Positions 28,271-39,052 of a stretch of 64,000 bases of DNA are shown one piece after another. The translations under genes and the position numbers were made by a program. Positions within the stretch are counted from its first letter, which is position 1; each line of letters begins with the position of its first letter. This DNA comes from Siphonodentalium dalli (lineage: Eukaryota > Mollusca > Scaphopoda > Gadilida > Siphonodentaliidae): assembly GCA_032622095.1 (NCBI GenBank), contig CP136061.1, forward strand, positions 67,519,127 to 67,583,126, written 5' to 3'. The notes under the pieces were generated by a model. It was given only the letters and a program-made list of their open reading frames with translations. It did not search any database and was not told the origin of the DNA.

Positions 28271-28273
28271 ATA
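28216..28273. repeat. (TA)n microsatellite
   Basis: About 26 TA units, followed by imperfect TATC repeats. A Helitron-like element begins in its right edge, as is common for elements that insert at A|T. Confidence 0.95.
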
Positions 28274-29308
28274 TCTATTATATATTTTGAAAGATCTGTG
28301 TGTGTATCTGTCTGTGTGTGTGTGTGTAATCGATGAACTCAAAAACGACCGACCCGATTTCGATGAAACTTGGTACGTGGGGGTATTTTCGGCCGGGGGT
28401 TAACATAGGCCTATTGATTTGCCCGTGCGACGTGACCTTGACCTTCAAAACTCATATCTCGGGATCCGCAGTGCTATCACGCCGGATTTAGCACTGCGAT
28501 GCAGGGAGGATAACTCTATATTCATACGTCGACGAACTTTAGCAATTTGCAGGCATGCAATTACGCATCGTGTATTTTTCCCAAAATTATAACATATACA
28601 ATATATATTGTCAATTTGCAGGCTATTAAAAATCGTGCATCTATCCCAAAATATATCATTTATTACAATTTCTGATATATAAATTTTGTTACAGCTAATA
28701 TTCTTAGGTCTATTGTCGATAGATTTATTTTTTGTATATTCACACCACGCATAGGCTCAAGCTGTTTACATTTACCCCGCGGGTCTGGAATCTCATCCAA
28801 GAATCCATTTAGCTGAAATGATACTTCGTTGTTGCGAAATGGAATCTACCGGTGGCCCCAAGCCGTCAATGTCAACAACATCGAAATTGTTCAACTTTGA
28901 CTGCGAGAAAATAATTAGTTAAAATTTACCACACAATGCTAATTTATCTTTACGTTGAAGCTTGATAATTAATGAGCGTGTGTATATGAGGCGCGTTTAC
29001 ATACTTTAGTGGAAATCAAATCGGGTAAAACTGGCGGATTTTTACGGACGAAATTTGATACATAGGGTATCTCGGTATCCGCTGGGCCGATTTCCCGGTA
29101 TCCGCTTGCCCAATTTCCACCATTTTTGGGGTGTTGGTGTTGGAAAATTGCCAGACGGATTTTGACAAAATTTGATACTTAGTGGACCATAGTGGTAATT
29201 GTTTCCAGGGAGTGTTTTGGACGGGTCAAATCGTGACCCCACCTGACCTTGACCTTCAAAATGGTCAATTCAATGTCAAAGCCCGGACGAAGTCGGGTCA
29301 CCTTCTAG
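28274..29308 (+). mobile_element. Helitron-like non-autonomous element H1
   Basis: The 5' end reads TCTATTATATATTTTGAAAG inside a TA run, resembling the TC-starting 5' ends of the other copies in this window (TCTAATATATATTTTGG, TCTCATATATATTTT). The 3' end has the hairpin AGCCCGGACGAAGTCGGGT, seven further bases and CTAG, then T, which fits the Helitron rule of a subterminal hairpin before CTRR with insertion between A and T. A GT/CTGT-rich stretch follows the 5' end. No Rep/helicase coding sequence is present. Confidence 0.75.
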
Positions 29309-29614
29309 TATAATTATATATAGGTTCGCGGTCCGCACGGGCTCGGCGACCCGATAAAAAATTCGTATCCGGGGCAAGATACATTCACATAGCAAATTTC
29401 AAGTCGATAGCTCCACCCGTTTCCGAGATCTCGTCTGTGCATGCGCGAAGCGGGTGCCGCACGGGCTCGCCAATACGACAACGCCGACCGCCTGATCAAA
29501 CCACACACACGTACCAAGTTTCGTCCCGATCGGTCGAGAATCGTAGATTTGTATAAATGACAGACAGACAGACAAACATACAGACAAACAGAGGTCTTCA
29601 AAATATATATGAGA
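29309..29614 (-). mobile_element. Helitron-like element H2, 3'-truncated, reverse orientation
   Basis: Read on the minus strand it starts TCTCATATATATTTTGAAGA, runs through CTGTTTGTCTGTAT and continues into the same GATCTCGGAAACGGGTGG-type body seen in H3. The hairpin and CTAG end are missing on its left side, where it abuts TATATAGGTTCGCGG. It is arranged 5'-end to 5'-end with H3, making a near-perfect palindrome centred on GAG at 29611-29613. Confidence 0.7.
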
Positions 29615-30241
29615 TATATATTTTGAAGACCTCTGTCTGTCTGTCTGTCTGGCTGTCTGTTTGTCTGTCATTAATTCAAATCTACGATTCTCGACCGATC
29701 GGGACGAAACTTGGTACGTGTGTGTAGTTTGACCAGGCGGTGGTCGTTGTCGTATTGGCGAGACCGTGCGGCGCCCGTGCAGCGCATACGCAGACGAGAT
29801 CTCGGAAACGGGTGGAGCTATCGACTTGAAATTTGGTATGTGAATGTATCTTGCCCCGAATACGAATTTTATCGGGTCGACGAGCCCGTGCAATGCCAGC
29901 TTCGCGCATGCGCAGACGAGATCTCGGAAACGGGTGGAGCTATCGACTTGAAATTTGGTATGTGAATGTATCTTGCCCCGAATACGAATTTTATCGGGTC
30001 GACGAGTCCGTGCAACGCCAGCTTCGCGCATGCGCAGACGAGATCTCGGAAACGGGTGGAGCTATCGACTTGAAATTTGGTATGTGAATGTATCTTGCCC
30101 CGAATACGAATTTTATCGGGTCGCCGAGCCCGTGCGACGCCAGCTTCGCGCATGCGCAGTCGAGATCTCGGAAACGGGTGGAGCTATCGACTTGAAATTT
30201 GGTTTTTGAATAGCCCGGACAACGTCGGGCTCATCGGCTAG
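29615..30241 (+). mobile_element. Helitron-like element H3 with 122-bp tandem repeats
   Basis: Begins with ATATATATTTTGAAGACC and CTGTCTGTCTGTCTGTCTGG, and ends with the symmetrical hairpin AGCCCGGACAACGTCGGGCT, CATCGG and CTAG, followed by T. The body from about 29790 to 30209 is four tandem copies of a 122-bp unit (GACGAGATCTCGGAAACGGG ... TTATCGGGTC). The unit length being not divisible by three while several frames stay open explains the overlapping open frames here; none is a gene. Confidence 0.8.
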
Positions 30242-30256
30242 TATGAGATATATATC

Positions 30257-30335
30257 GGCACCGCGCCGAAAGCGACAAAATATGCGCCGTTACGGCGTAC
30301 TTTTTGTCGCTTTCGGCGCGGTGCGGTTCTTGAGC
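30257..30335. repeat. GC-rich palindrome of the GCGCCGAAAGCGACAAAA family
   Basis: CGCGCCGAAAGCGACAAAA pairs with TTTTTGTCGCTTTCGGCGCG around a short centre containing GCGCCGTTACGGCG. The same palindrome occurs at 42160-42400, 43800-43855 and, decayed, at 52380-52570. Confidence 0.85.
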
Positions 30336-30379
30336 ATCTGTGGTAATCTTCAGTCCTCGATAGGTACACGGGTTGGCGT

Positions 30380-31330
30380 CCAAACTCATAAAACAAACGT
30401 GGTCGGTCACCCTCCCCCCCCCCCACTAATCGCTCGCCAGCTTCAATTTCAGGATAGTCCAGTCAGGGATCAGACAACGTCGTCGTCTGTGAGATCCACA
30501 CCAAAACGCGTCAAAGCCACACCACAGCCACAGCGACCTGCACCAAAACCACGGACGTCACGCATATCCACTCCACCAAATACATAACTTCAAAATTCAC
30601 CAGCCAAGAGAACAATATCACCAAAGCACATCCCTTCCAGCCCTCCTTCGCCTGTTGGTTCCATTGCTTCGATAACATCGCCAGCGATTTCAACATCATC
30701 ACCATCGTATGCCGAGGTATTATCAACATCACCTAAGGTATCCAAATTTTATAAATTTCGTCAACCTGGCCCTAAGAAGGATTGGTCCTTCCCTAAACAG
30801 ATAAAAAAAACCCTGTTGTTATTTTAGGCTCTTCTAATGCGTCCCGGGTCGATGTCGATCCTCCCAGAAATGTTTGTATTGCTTCTTACCCAGGTGGCAA
30901 TTTAGGTCATTTTCTGCAATATCGCCCACAAACTGAAGTCGGAGCCAGAAAAAGACACCTCGACACGTCATCATCAGCATTGGCATCAACAACAGAGAGG
31001 ACTGTAAGACAGACAACGACAAAGGCAAAACAGCAGGCACCACAGCTACAAGCAGGGTAACTAACATGGTTTGTAATTTCCGAAAAGTTTTTCCTAATGC
31101 GATACTTCATTTTCAGGAAATAAATATCTCACTTAGTTTAGATTCTAGGGACCAGGTAGTTCTGCGTGCCATTAACAGCCAAGCTCGTCAGACACAGAAC
31201 CTCAAGGTCATACAGGCAATACCCCCGCGACTTTCACGTGGAGAATGACAACATCCACTGGACATCACAGACGGCGACGAAAATGATTCAGAAATCTACC
31301 ACGGCTGGACTAACATCTTTAAAGGTCATT
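30380..31330 (+). pseudogene. Upstream open frame of the Penelope-like element, SGNH-like, broken
   Basis: Translated pieces in successive frames read as one decayed protein. First comes a P/S/T-rich segment ending FPKQIKKT (about 30440-30805). After a frameshift in an A-run there is VVILGSSNASR and ASYPGGNLGHFL (about 30808-30925), then an alanine/threonine/lysine-rich part to a stop at 31061-31063. The next frame gives FRKVFPNAILHF (31072 on) and RQTQNLKVIQAIPPRL, then DITDGDENDS and FKGHLN. The GSSN, PGG..GH and FPNA..H pieces resemble blocks of SGNH-type esterase domains that are known in ORF1 of some LINEs. That assignment is inference from a few motifs; it could be an unrelated element lying next to the RT. 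Confidence 0.45.
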
Positions 31331-33622
31331 TAAACTAATTCCTCAGAAGGGCATCAGCCATGCGGAAAGAGTCGGTCTCGGCACCGAGATAGTCAATCTT
31401 GTACCCGACCTTTCCCTGAGCGCTGGTGAGAAATCAATACTTAGGTATGGTCTAACCTTTGTTCCTACCCCACCCGATCTCAAAGAAACACCACATGTGG
31501 TTGAGGCGGAGGATGGAACATTGGTTTTACCAGACTCTATGTATGGCATGGAAATGAACGGCGGTCCAGCAAGCATGCAATTTAGGGAAGTAACAGCTAT
31601 GGCTGATTTCTTTCGCAATTCGACAGGTTTAAAAGATCAATTTAAAGAACCTTCAATGCGGACCCCCACTGATCGCCAGATTGACAAATCAATTCCCGAG
31701 GTCGCTGGCTTAGTCAAAACCGACATTACAAATTTACCAAAATTTCACAACGAGGATAACCTCACTAAAGTTGAAAGAACTGCACTAAAAACCCTTCGCA
31801 GCAATAAAAACATTGTAATCAAACCTTGTGACAAAGGCAGCTCGCTCGTCATCATGTCTAAAGAAAATTAAATTCTAGAAGCGACGCGCCAATTAAGCAA
31901 CACTAAATATTACAAACCATTGGATGAGCCAATTTGGAAATCCAATGTTTTAAAATTCAATCTCATTCTCAAAAGCTTGCTGGACCAGGACGTTTTAAAG
32001 AAAAAACATGTTCAGTATCTAATTGCAAAACCTTTGAGCTGTTGGACTAATCCATACACACCACCCGGACCCCCACATCATCAGTGACGTGGGCTCGGGG
32101 TCGTACCACATTTCGGAGTTTATTGATTTCTATTTGAAACCAATTGCTACCCGCCATCCGAGCTATCTAAAAGACACGGATGATTTCCTCATTAAATTGT
32201 CGAAAATTGAAGTTCCATCTTCTGCTTACCTAATTAGTCTCGACGTGGAATCTATGTATACAAAAATTGGAATCGATGCCGGATTAAAGTCAATTAAGAA
32301 TGCATTTGATTTCCACCATGATCCTCATAGACCTGGAGATGAACTACTTCAATTATTAGAACTTTCTCTTAAAGGGAATGACTTTGAATTTAATGGACGA
32401 TATTATTTACAGGTCTCCGGCTGCAGTATGGGCAAGAAGTTTAGTCCTAATGTTGCCTCAATTTTTGTTACAGAGTGGGCGAAAGGCGCCCTAGACAAAT
32501 CTGACATACAACCATTAGCCTATTATAGATTCTTGGACGACATATTTATCATTTGGACTCATGGTCTGGATGAGTTTAGGGTGTTCTTGGACATCTTGAA
32601 CAGGCATGATGAATCAATCAAACTCAAAGAATCAATATCGCAAACCAGCATTGATTTCCTTGATTTAACAATATGTAAGGGCCCACAATTTACATCATGC
32701 AACATTTTAGATACAAAACTTTTTACGAAACCAACGGACTCTCACCAGCTTCTTCATCGTAAATCTTTCCATCCGCCAAAACTTTTCAATGGATTGATTA
32801 AATCTCAAATCATTCGATACCACCGGAACTGCACGAACAGAAGCGACCTAAATCAAGCTTGTTCAGTGCTACTCTAGTAGATTACTGCGCCATGTAAAGT
32901 CCGAAACTCTCAGAGAATTGGAATCGTTACGCCATGACCCAACATCGACTGAGCCAACAAGGATACGGCAGAATCGGCCGGTGTTGGGTAATGGTTCAGC
33001 CTCATTTTGTCACAAAAAAACGATGTTACATCAATACAATGGGATATATCAATACTAGTAACACTTTCACCAGCGAACAACCACGCATATCGTATCAAAT
33101 GCATAGCGAACTTAATTGTGATTCTAAAAATGTAATTTACTTAATCACATGCAAAAGACGCCGTATACAATATGTTGGACAAACCAAAACCTCTCTCAAA
33201 GTTAGAATGTCTAATCATCTTTCCAGTGTTCGCAAAAAACTCGACATGCAAATTTCCGATCATTTCAACTCATCTAATCATGACATTAAATCCCATTTCA
33301 GCATTCAGCCAATAGAACAGACACCAATTCTAGCCGACGAAGCCCAAACCGATTCAATACGCCTAGAACGCGAAAATCATTGGATGGGCGTACTTAAAAC
33401 ATATCTTCCGTTCGGACTTAACATTGACTACAAAGGTGTTTCTCGAAATTTCTTGTGCTTTCCTACAATCGTAGAAATGTTGAAATCGCAAACATTTTCA
33501 GAAAAAACTTTTCATTATTAAACACTAAATTGACCGAGCCTCTCGACAAACGGGTTATTATTGCCTACAAGAAAAATCCCAGTTTGAGAGATATGCTAGT
33601 TCGATCTAGACTCAGAACTTGA
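31331..33622 (+). pseudogene. Penelope-like retroelement, RT and GIY-YIG endonuclease, decayed
   Basis: The frame opens around EIVNLVPDLS and LRYGLTFVPTP (31390-31470), typical N-terminal Penelope motifs, then KNIVIKPCDKGSSLVIM (31807-31857). A stop replaces the next Tyr codon at 31869-31871, and a one-base insertion near 32075-32085 shifts the frame at PPG..IISDVGS. The RT core (32089-32877) has motif A LISLDVESMYT, motif B GCSMGKKFSPNVA, motif C YYRFLDDIF, then FLDLTI and TKLFTKPTDSHQ. After a stop and frame change the endonuclease (32934-33521) shows NVIYLITCKR, IQYVGQTKTSLKVR, ISDHFNSSNHD and LERENHW...PFGLN. A linker-type motif, IIAYKKNPSLRDMLVRSRL, follows in another frame (33531-33622). 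Mutations make it inactive. The published family order is RT, linker, endonuclease, so the last part is out of place. Confidence 0.92.
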
Positions 33623-33798
33623 TTAACACGCAGTTCAATTAGCTTTTTAGCAATGTCAACATCATTATCCTTTGTTTGTGCTCAACACAATATTTTATGT
33701 CAATTTCCGACACAACCTAACAAAATTTAGCTAGTTCCATAGAAATAATTACATAAGAAATCGGATAACCGACCTGTGCCAGTGCTCTCCACACTTTC

Positions 33799-33879
33799 CA
33801 TATATATATATATATAGGTTCCCGGTTCGCGGTTCGCGATTCGCGAACCGCGTTCGCGTTTGGCTAACATAATCTACCA

Positions 33880-33921
<42 letters not shown>

Positions 33922-33970
33922 GTCTATATGTCTATATCTCTATATCTATATCTATATCTATATCTATCAC
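33799..33970. repeat. TA/TATC microsatellites around a GC hairpin
   Basis: A (TA)n run at 33799-33815 is followed by a perfect 12-bp inverted repeat, CGCGGTTCGCGA and TCGCGAACCGCG (33828-33839, 33841-33852), then (CT)n and (TA)n at 33878-33917 and TATATC repeats to 33966. The sequence TATATAGGTTC before the hairpin resembles 29313-29325. Confidence 0.85.
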
Positions 33971-34384
33971 AGAGGCCACAGGCCGAGGTGAATATTAACT
34001 TCCAATGGTTGATAAATCCTCATGTCAACCTCGAAACCATGCAACAAATGTTTTATTATATGAACTAGCGGCATTCTTTACCTGGTAGCCAATTAGAGTA
34101 CTACCGTAGGAGTTGAACAGACAAATATATTCAACACACAGCAGATTTACTGAAACTCTCTTCCGAAAATCAACGACAAATGAGTTATGTATAAGCCAAT
34201 TTGATTGGCTGGTTCCAAAACTATGCGTAACGTGATTGGACAGTCACATCTTACTCGTGACGTAACACATATTTTGCTATTAACCCCGCGCCGGGTTAAT
34301 ATCGTGATTTATCAACCCGGCCACGCCAATCAATTACTATATAGGATTCGCGGGAGAAAATTAATGATCATATAAATAAACTTG
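33971..34384. other. Non-coding sequence with a short inverted repeat
   Basis: Contains an inverted repeat around 34283-34325 (CCGGGTTAATATC / TGATTTATCAACCCGG). Nothing else is recognised. Confidence 0.4.
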
Positions 34385-35158
34385 TTAATAACAGTAATGT
34401 TTGGCTCATTGAAAACGAAAAGAAAAGATTAAAAGTATAGGATTAATGACAAACTACCGCGTCGATAGTCTCGCTCATTGCATGTGACAAATCAAAACCA
34501 CTCAGATCCATATAACTACGGCCGCTGACCAATTACATGTGACATAGTGTGTTTGAACAGTGTCCAAGTCTTCATAGTGCCCCGACCAATCTTGACCCCA
34601 CATACGGCTACAGTAATGCCCTAAGTAATCGACTCCTTACCCACAGCAGAATTATGGGTAACTTTTTTTCAGGATTTAGTCGGAAATATGGCTTGTTGCC
34701 ATTCATCGGAAAGCTCTCGGTGAGAGCATTGGGGCATTACTGTACGGCCGCTAACCAATTATGTGTGTCATATAGTGTGTTTTAACAGTGTCCAAGTCTT
34801 CATAGTGCCCCCGACCGCCTGGTCTGGTCGTTGAAGCATTGGTAACAGAAAAAATTGTTGACGAGCTGTTTTTTATGTAATTTTGTCGGGCAGAATCTGG
34901 GAACAACATATCCAAAATCCGCTAAAATCCGCTTTGGGGAAAATTTTCCAGACCTTTTTTTTTTTAAAGTCATATTTGTGGTTTTTATATATGATTTTCC
35001 GTTCTTTATGACATATACCCTTGAATGGCATTTAAATTAAAGTTATACAGATGGCAGGAACATGCAACATAAACAACTTATTATTGTTGTCATGACCCCA
35101 GATGACCACTAATAGTTCACGCATTATTCGCCCGAGCGAAGTCGGGTACCCCAGCTAG
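34385..35158 (+). mobile_element. Helitron-like element with intact 3' end
   Basis: The 3' end has the hairpin CCCGAGCGAAGTCGGG, then TACCCCAG and CTAG at 35155-35158, followed by TCCGG. The body is homologous to 13235-13561. A segment of about 65 bp (GTGTTTGAACAGTGTCCAAG region) is present twice (about 34520-34585 and 34745-34815), on either side of a small MITE. The 5' end was not located. Confidence 0.7.
34611..34742. mobile_element. 132-bp hAT-like MITE
   Basis: Inverted ends CAGTAATGCCC ... GGGCATTACTG, flanked by TACGGCTA on the left and TACGGCCG on the right, an 8-bp duplication with six matches. Eight-base duplications and ends starting CA are typical of hAT elements. The related copy at 13.4 kb has no insertion here. 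Confidence 0.6.
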
Positions 35159-35410
35159 TCCGGCATAAATGCCAACAATACATTACAATACTGAAATATT
35201 TAGGCTCCAAATATTTGGTATACGCCAACGGCGCTAATAGAGTTGCTTACCTTGACATAGATCAAAAGTGCTGCAATTCGCCAATTAATTAATCCTCTTA
35301 ATAAGGCGGACAATTCATTAATCGTGGGCGGAAGATGAATAGAGAACGACCTGACAACCAAACTTAATTGAACACCTAGAGTGGGGGAAACCTCGTTGAA
35401 TCCAGTATGG
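35159..35410 (+). repeat. Array-flanking repeat starting TCCGG (copy of 13562)
   Basis: Homologous to 13562-13850 up to AACCTCGTTGAATCCAGTATG. It begins with TC directly after the CTAG of the preceding Helitron-like element and runs into the 164-bp tandem array. Confidence 0.75.
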
Positions 35411-36400
35411 CACACCTGACCCACCTTACGATCCCGTGCACTATTTCCATAGCACTCTTTGTACAAATATTTGGCATGTTCGTCGGAAGGCGACCACTCT
35501 ATAATACACGCAGTTCGAAGTCCTATATCCTGTGTCATCACTGGTCACGGAAACCTAGTTTGACCCAATATGATACTCCTACCCCACCTAAAGATCCCGT
35601 GCGCTATTTCTATAGCACTGTTGGTAGTGATATTTGGCTTGTTGGTCCGAATGTAACCACTGCAATAATCGCGAGCCACGCAGTTAGAACTCCCATATTC
35701 GGAGTGGTCACGTATTCCTCGTTTAACCCAATGCTACAGCCCCTGGTCCACCTTAATATCCCGAGCGCTATTCCCATTGAACTGTTAAGTTGGGGGCAAT
35801 GGTGTCATATTGAGTTAAACAGGTTTCCGTGACCCATGATCATCAAGAATATGAGTTCGAACTGCGTGGCTCGCGATTATTGTAGAGTGGGTACATGTTG
35901 GTGAACGTGCCAAATTTCAGCACCATGGTGCTGTGCAAAGTGCGCACTGGCTCTTAAGGTTCGGCTAGGGTGACCTATTGAGTTAAATGAGGTTTTCGTG
36001 ACCCTCGATGACCCAGAATATAGCAGTCCGAACTGCTTGGCTCGCGATTATTGTAGTGGTAACCTACCGGCGAAAATGCCAAATATCAGTGCCAACACTG
36101 TTGTGGAAACTATAGCGCACGGGATCTTAAGATGTGGGACTTGGTGTGTCATATTGGGTTAAATAGGTTTCCGTGACCTACGATGACCCAGATTATAGGA
36201 GTTCGAACTGCGTTGCTCGCAATTACACTGTAGAGTGGGTACATGTCAATGAACACGACACATTCCAGTACCCATAGTGCTTTGCAAAGTGTGCATGTGC
36301 TCTTAATGTGGGCTTATGTGTCCTTCTGGATTAAACGAAGGATCCGTGGTGGCCCAGTAAATATATGGATTCCCAATGTAGGTTTGGTGTTCTCAAGTCT
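35411..36400. repeat. Small inverted satellite array, about 164-bp monomers
   Basis: Three forward monomers (ATCCCGTGC-type landmark at 35431, 35594, 35758) are followed from about 35800 by about three in reverse orientation (GGTTTCCGTGACC, GTTCGAACTGCGT, CTCGCGATTATTG). A comparison with the 183-bp satellite shows a shared outline: TTGGCATGTTCGTCGGAAGG, GACCAC, CGCAG and GTCATCACTGGTCACGG here versus CTGGCATATGTATACCGGAA, GACCAC, CGCAG and GTCATCACGGACC there. The open frames of 95-141 codons in it are repeat-derived. Confidence 0.8.
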
Positions 36401-37031
36401 TGTCGGCTCACGATTGACCGCTCTACAATCGTGGTTGAGTTCAATTGCGTCTCTCTCACTTTGTAAAATTGCAATCTATTTGCGATGGTGGTTGGTCTAC
36501 TATCAAATGCATACAATAATAAGCCTATAGTCAATTACAACAACAATATATCGTAAAGTGCTCAAAATCGGGACAAATTTCATAGTGAGCAGCAGCATTA
36601 AGCATTCGACCGCAAAATGTGCAAGTCAGATCCAATGTCCATGAATGTATATTGAGAAATAAAATGGGGATAGTATACAACAAATATATTGACAGAGGAA
36701 AACATGGGATATGCATGTGTGGATATCGACGCTCCAGTTGACATGCAGCCTGGTGGTTCCATGCGCGTGAACATTTTTGTCCAGAACGGCCTGTAATCGA
36801 ACTATGTGAATATCGCTTCAATTTGCCCTCAACCTTAATAATATCAGTTTACGACATCACCAATCCGAGCAATATTATTTTACGACATTACAATTCCGAG
36901 TAATACGGTTTTACAACATGCTGCAAATCTACCTCACTGGTAAATAATGTGTAGATATCGATCTGTGCGATGTCACTCGTTTGAAAGAGTTGTCAGTTAC
37001 TAATATGCGATCGAATTAATTAATTGGGACA
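36401..37031. other. Non-coding sequence with a short tandem motif
   Basis: About 36838-36920 contains three loose copies of a roughly 42-bp motif (TTTACGACATCACCAATCCG; TTTTACGACATTACAATTCC; TTTTACAACATG). No gene is seen. Confidence 0.45.
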
Positions 37032-37170
37032 ATATTACGTGGTTGGTTTGATATTGGGCCTAATATCAGCCTTCTGTTATCTCATGTCAGTCTTCGACCT
37101 TCGGTCTCATGCTCATATGATGTTACCTCGGGCCGATATCGGGCCTAATATCAAAACAACCAAGTAATAT
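37032..37170. mobile_element. 139-bp palindromic MITE
   Basis: Arms of about 40 bp: ATATTACGTGGTTGGTTTGA on the left and the reverse complement of TCAAAACAACCAAGTAATAT on the right, each followed inward by GATATYRGGCC-type palindromes. Target duplication is unclear. Confidence 0.65.
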
Positions 37171-38060
37171 CCTCTATAAACGTCCGTAACATTACCACTA
37201 CTAGTATTAGTGCAGTTACAACCCACTATACTTTTTTTTCGGAATGGAGACTTCCAAACACCTCAAAATAAGTAATAATAATATTACATATTGCAGCAGC
37301 CAAACGACAAAAGTGGTCGGGTACCTCTACCCATGGTAGAACAAGATGAAACCATTTTTTTAAAAGGAGAAATATCTATTATTCACGAAAATGATAGTAA
37401 AAAATAACGGAATCGGTTGTGGCTATTGTCAAATCGACGATGAACGATACCCATGCACCAGTGACTTTTCCCAGAAATTAACGAGTTTTGGTAAGGTTTT
37501 GAGGATAAGTCCTAACATATTTGTCAACATTGTTGGGCGTGTTAAAATTACTACATCATACCATATTGTGCGTATAACACGCATTATGTATATATATATG
37601 CAAACATTTAGAAATGTAACTTGTTGAGAAGGTACAACAAACGCATGACTCTTCCCTGAACTGATATAAATTGTACATCACACTGTTTCACTCTCAATAT
37701 TTAGTTTAACTTGTAAAGATATACATGTAGATATGACTTGCGATTGAGTTGGTATACCGTATAAATTAGCCTTTCTAAATCTTACTTCATTTAAACATGC
37801 ACACCACAAGAATATTGACGAGAGCTGCTGAACGGAAACAAATTGATGCCTTTAATTTTGCCTGGGCGATGATGGGAAGACGGCCATAAGGTCACATCAC
37901 CGCCCGGATTATGTGTGTACACTGTATTTGTATTTCTATTGTTCACCTTGGGTTTTATATGTACATGCTTTATCAAATAAATTATTCATTCATTCATTCA
38001 TATATCTACTTGATAAGAAAAAAGTGTTTGTTAGTATGGAATTTCCTGCCATTTGGAACC
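37171..38060. other. Non-coding sequence
   Basis: No identifiable gene; one 78-codon open frame (37391-37627) lacks recognisable features. A short ATTCATTCATTCATTC run is at 37984-38001. Confidence 0.4.
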
Positions 38061-38069
38061 GAAACATTT

Positions 38070-38870
38070 TTTTTTTGCTGAAAAAATCGCTCTTTTTTCA
38101 GAACAATATTGTTTTTCAAACATCATTCAAACGGGTATTGCAAGAATGTAGAAATATTTAATCCATATGATGTCGTAGTTATCTGATAAAAGAATTTAAC
38201 AGATATTTTTGAAGGTTTGCGAGATACTGGATTTTAGCTATCCCTCCCCAAGCACGTTTTTGGTCGAAAAAGTTATATATTTTTGAGAACGATTGTACAT
38301 TTTCTAATTGATCTTATAATGGGACCCAATATGAATTGTGTACATAGATACCATTTACTTGATTGCAGATGTGTTCAACCTTCCAGACCCCCAGTTACAA
38401 CAACAATAACATTTTATTGATAACATGTAATTTTGCATGCATTAACGTCGATTTTGTATCACCAACATATTTGTTATAAGCAACACGTGATATATTATAT
38501 AATGTATATGTACGAAGAATTAAACAGAAATTCTGAACGGTTTGCGAGTTATTGGATATTAGCTACCGCTCCCCCGAACACGTTTTTGGTCGAAAAAATA
38601 CATATTTATGATAACGACAACACACTCTTTTTAAAATTATTCTAATGGTACCAAATTATGATTCATGTGATGAAAACCGGATCCGTAGACACCGCGAGAG
38701 TGGCTTATAGATGTCCCAGGCTTCCAAGTCACCATGCAGTTACATGAACACATTTTATTTATAACATGAATGCATTTTTTTATTAATATATAACGACATT
38801 GTAGCACAGAAGTATTTGTTATACACGACACATAATACAGTCTAACATATACAGAACAAAATCATTGTTG
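38070..38870 (+). repeat. Tandem repeat, period about 326 bp, 2.5 copies
   Basis: CACGTTTTTGGTCGAAAAA occurs at 38253 and 38579, each after GGTTTGCGAG and AGCTAYC; CAGTTACAACAACAATAACA at 38390 and the related CAGTTACATGAACACATTTT at 38737 mark the next boundary. The third copy is partial. Confidence 0.7.
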
Positions 38871-39052
38871 CTGCCATAGTGATTGTTGGTGTCCCTCTAA
38901 ATCGACCAAAATATAGGAGAATAATAAATGTGTCGAGGGACGAGTGTGAATTGCTCATATATTTGCGAATAGTTGCGATGTTTAATTTAGTGCACGTGGG
39001 CGCTTCACTTTTACACACCGACATACTATATAACACAATCATATACACACCA

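Noticed and set aside
28216-28403. Open frame of 66 codons beginning in the TA run
   Set aside because: Mostly poly(IY) from (TA)n followed by Helitron sequence.
29399-30209. Overlapping open frames up to 210 codons on both strands
   Set aside because: All come from the 122-bp tandem repeats inside Helitron-like elements; they shift frame with the unit.
35407-35832. 141-codon open frame
   Set aside because: Spans three monomers of the 164-bp tandem array and shows the same phrases in each; not a gene.
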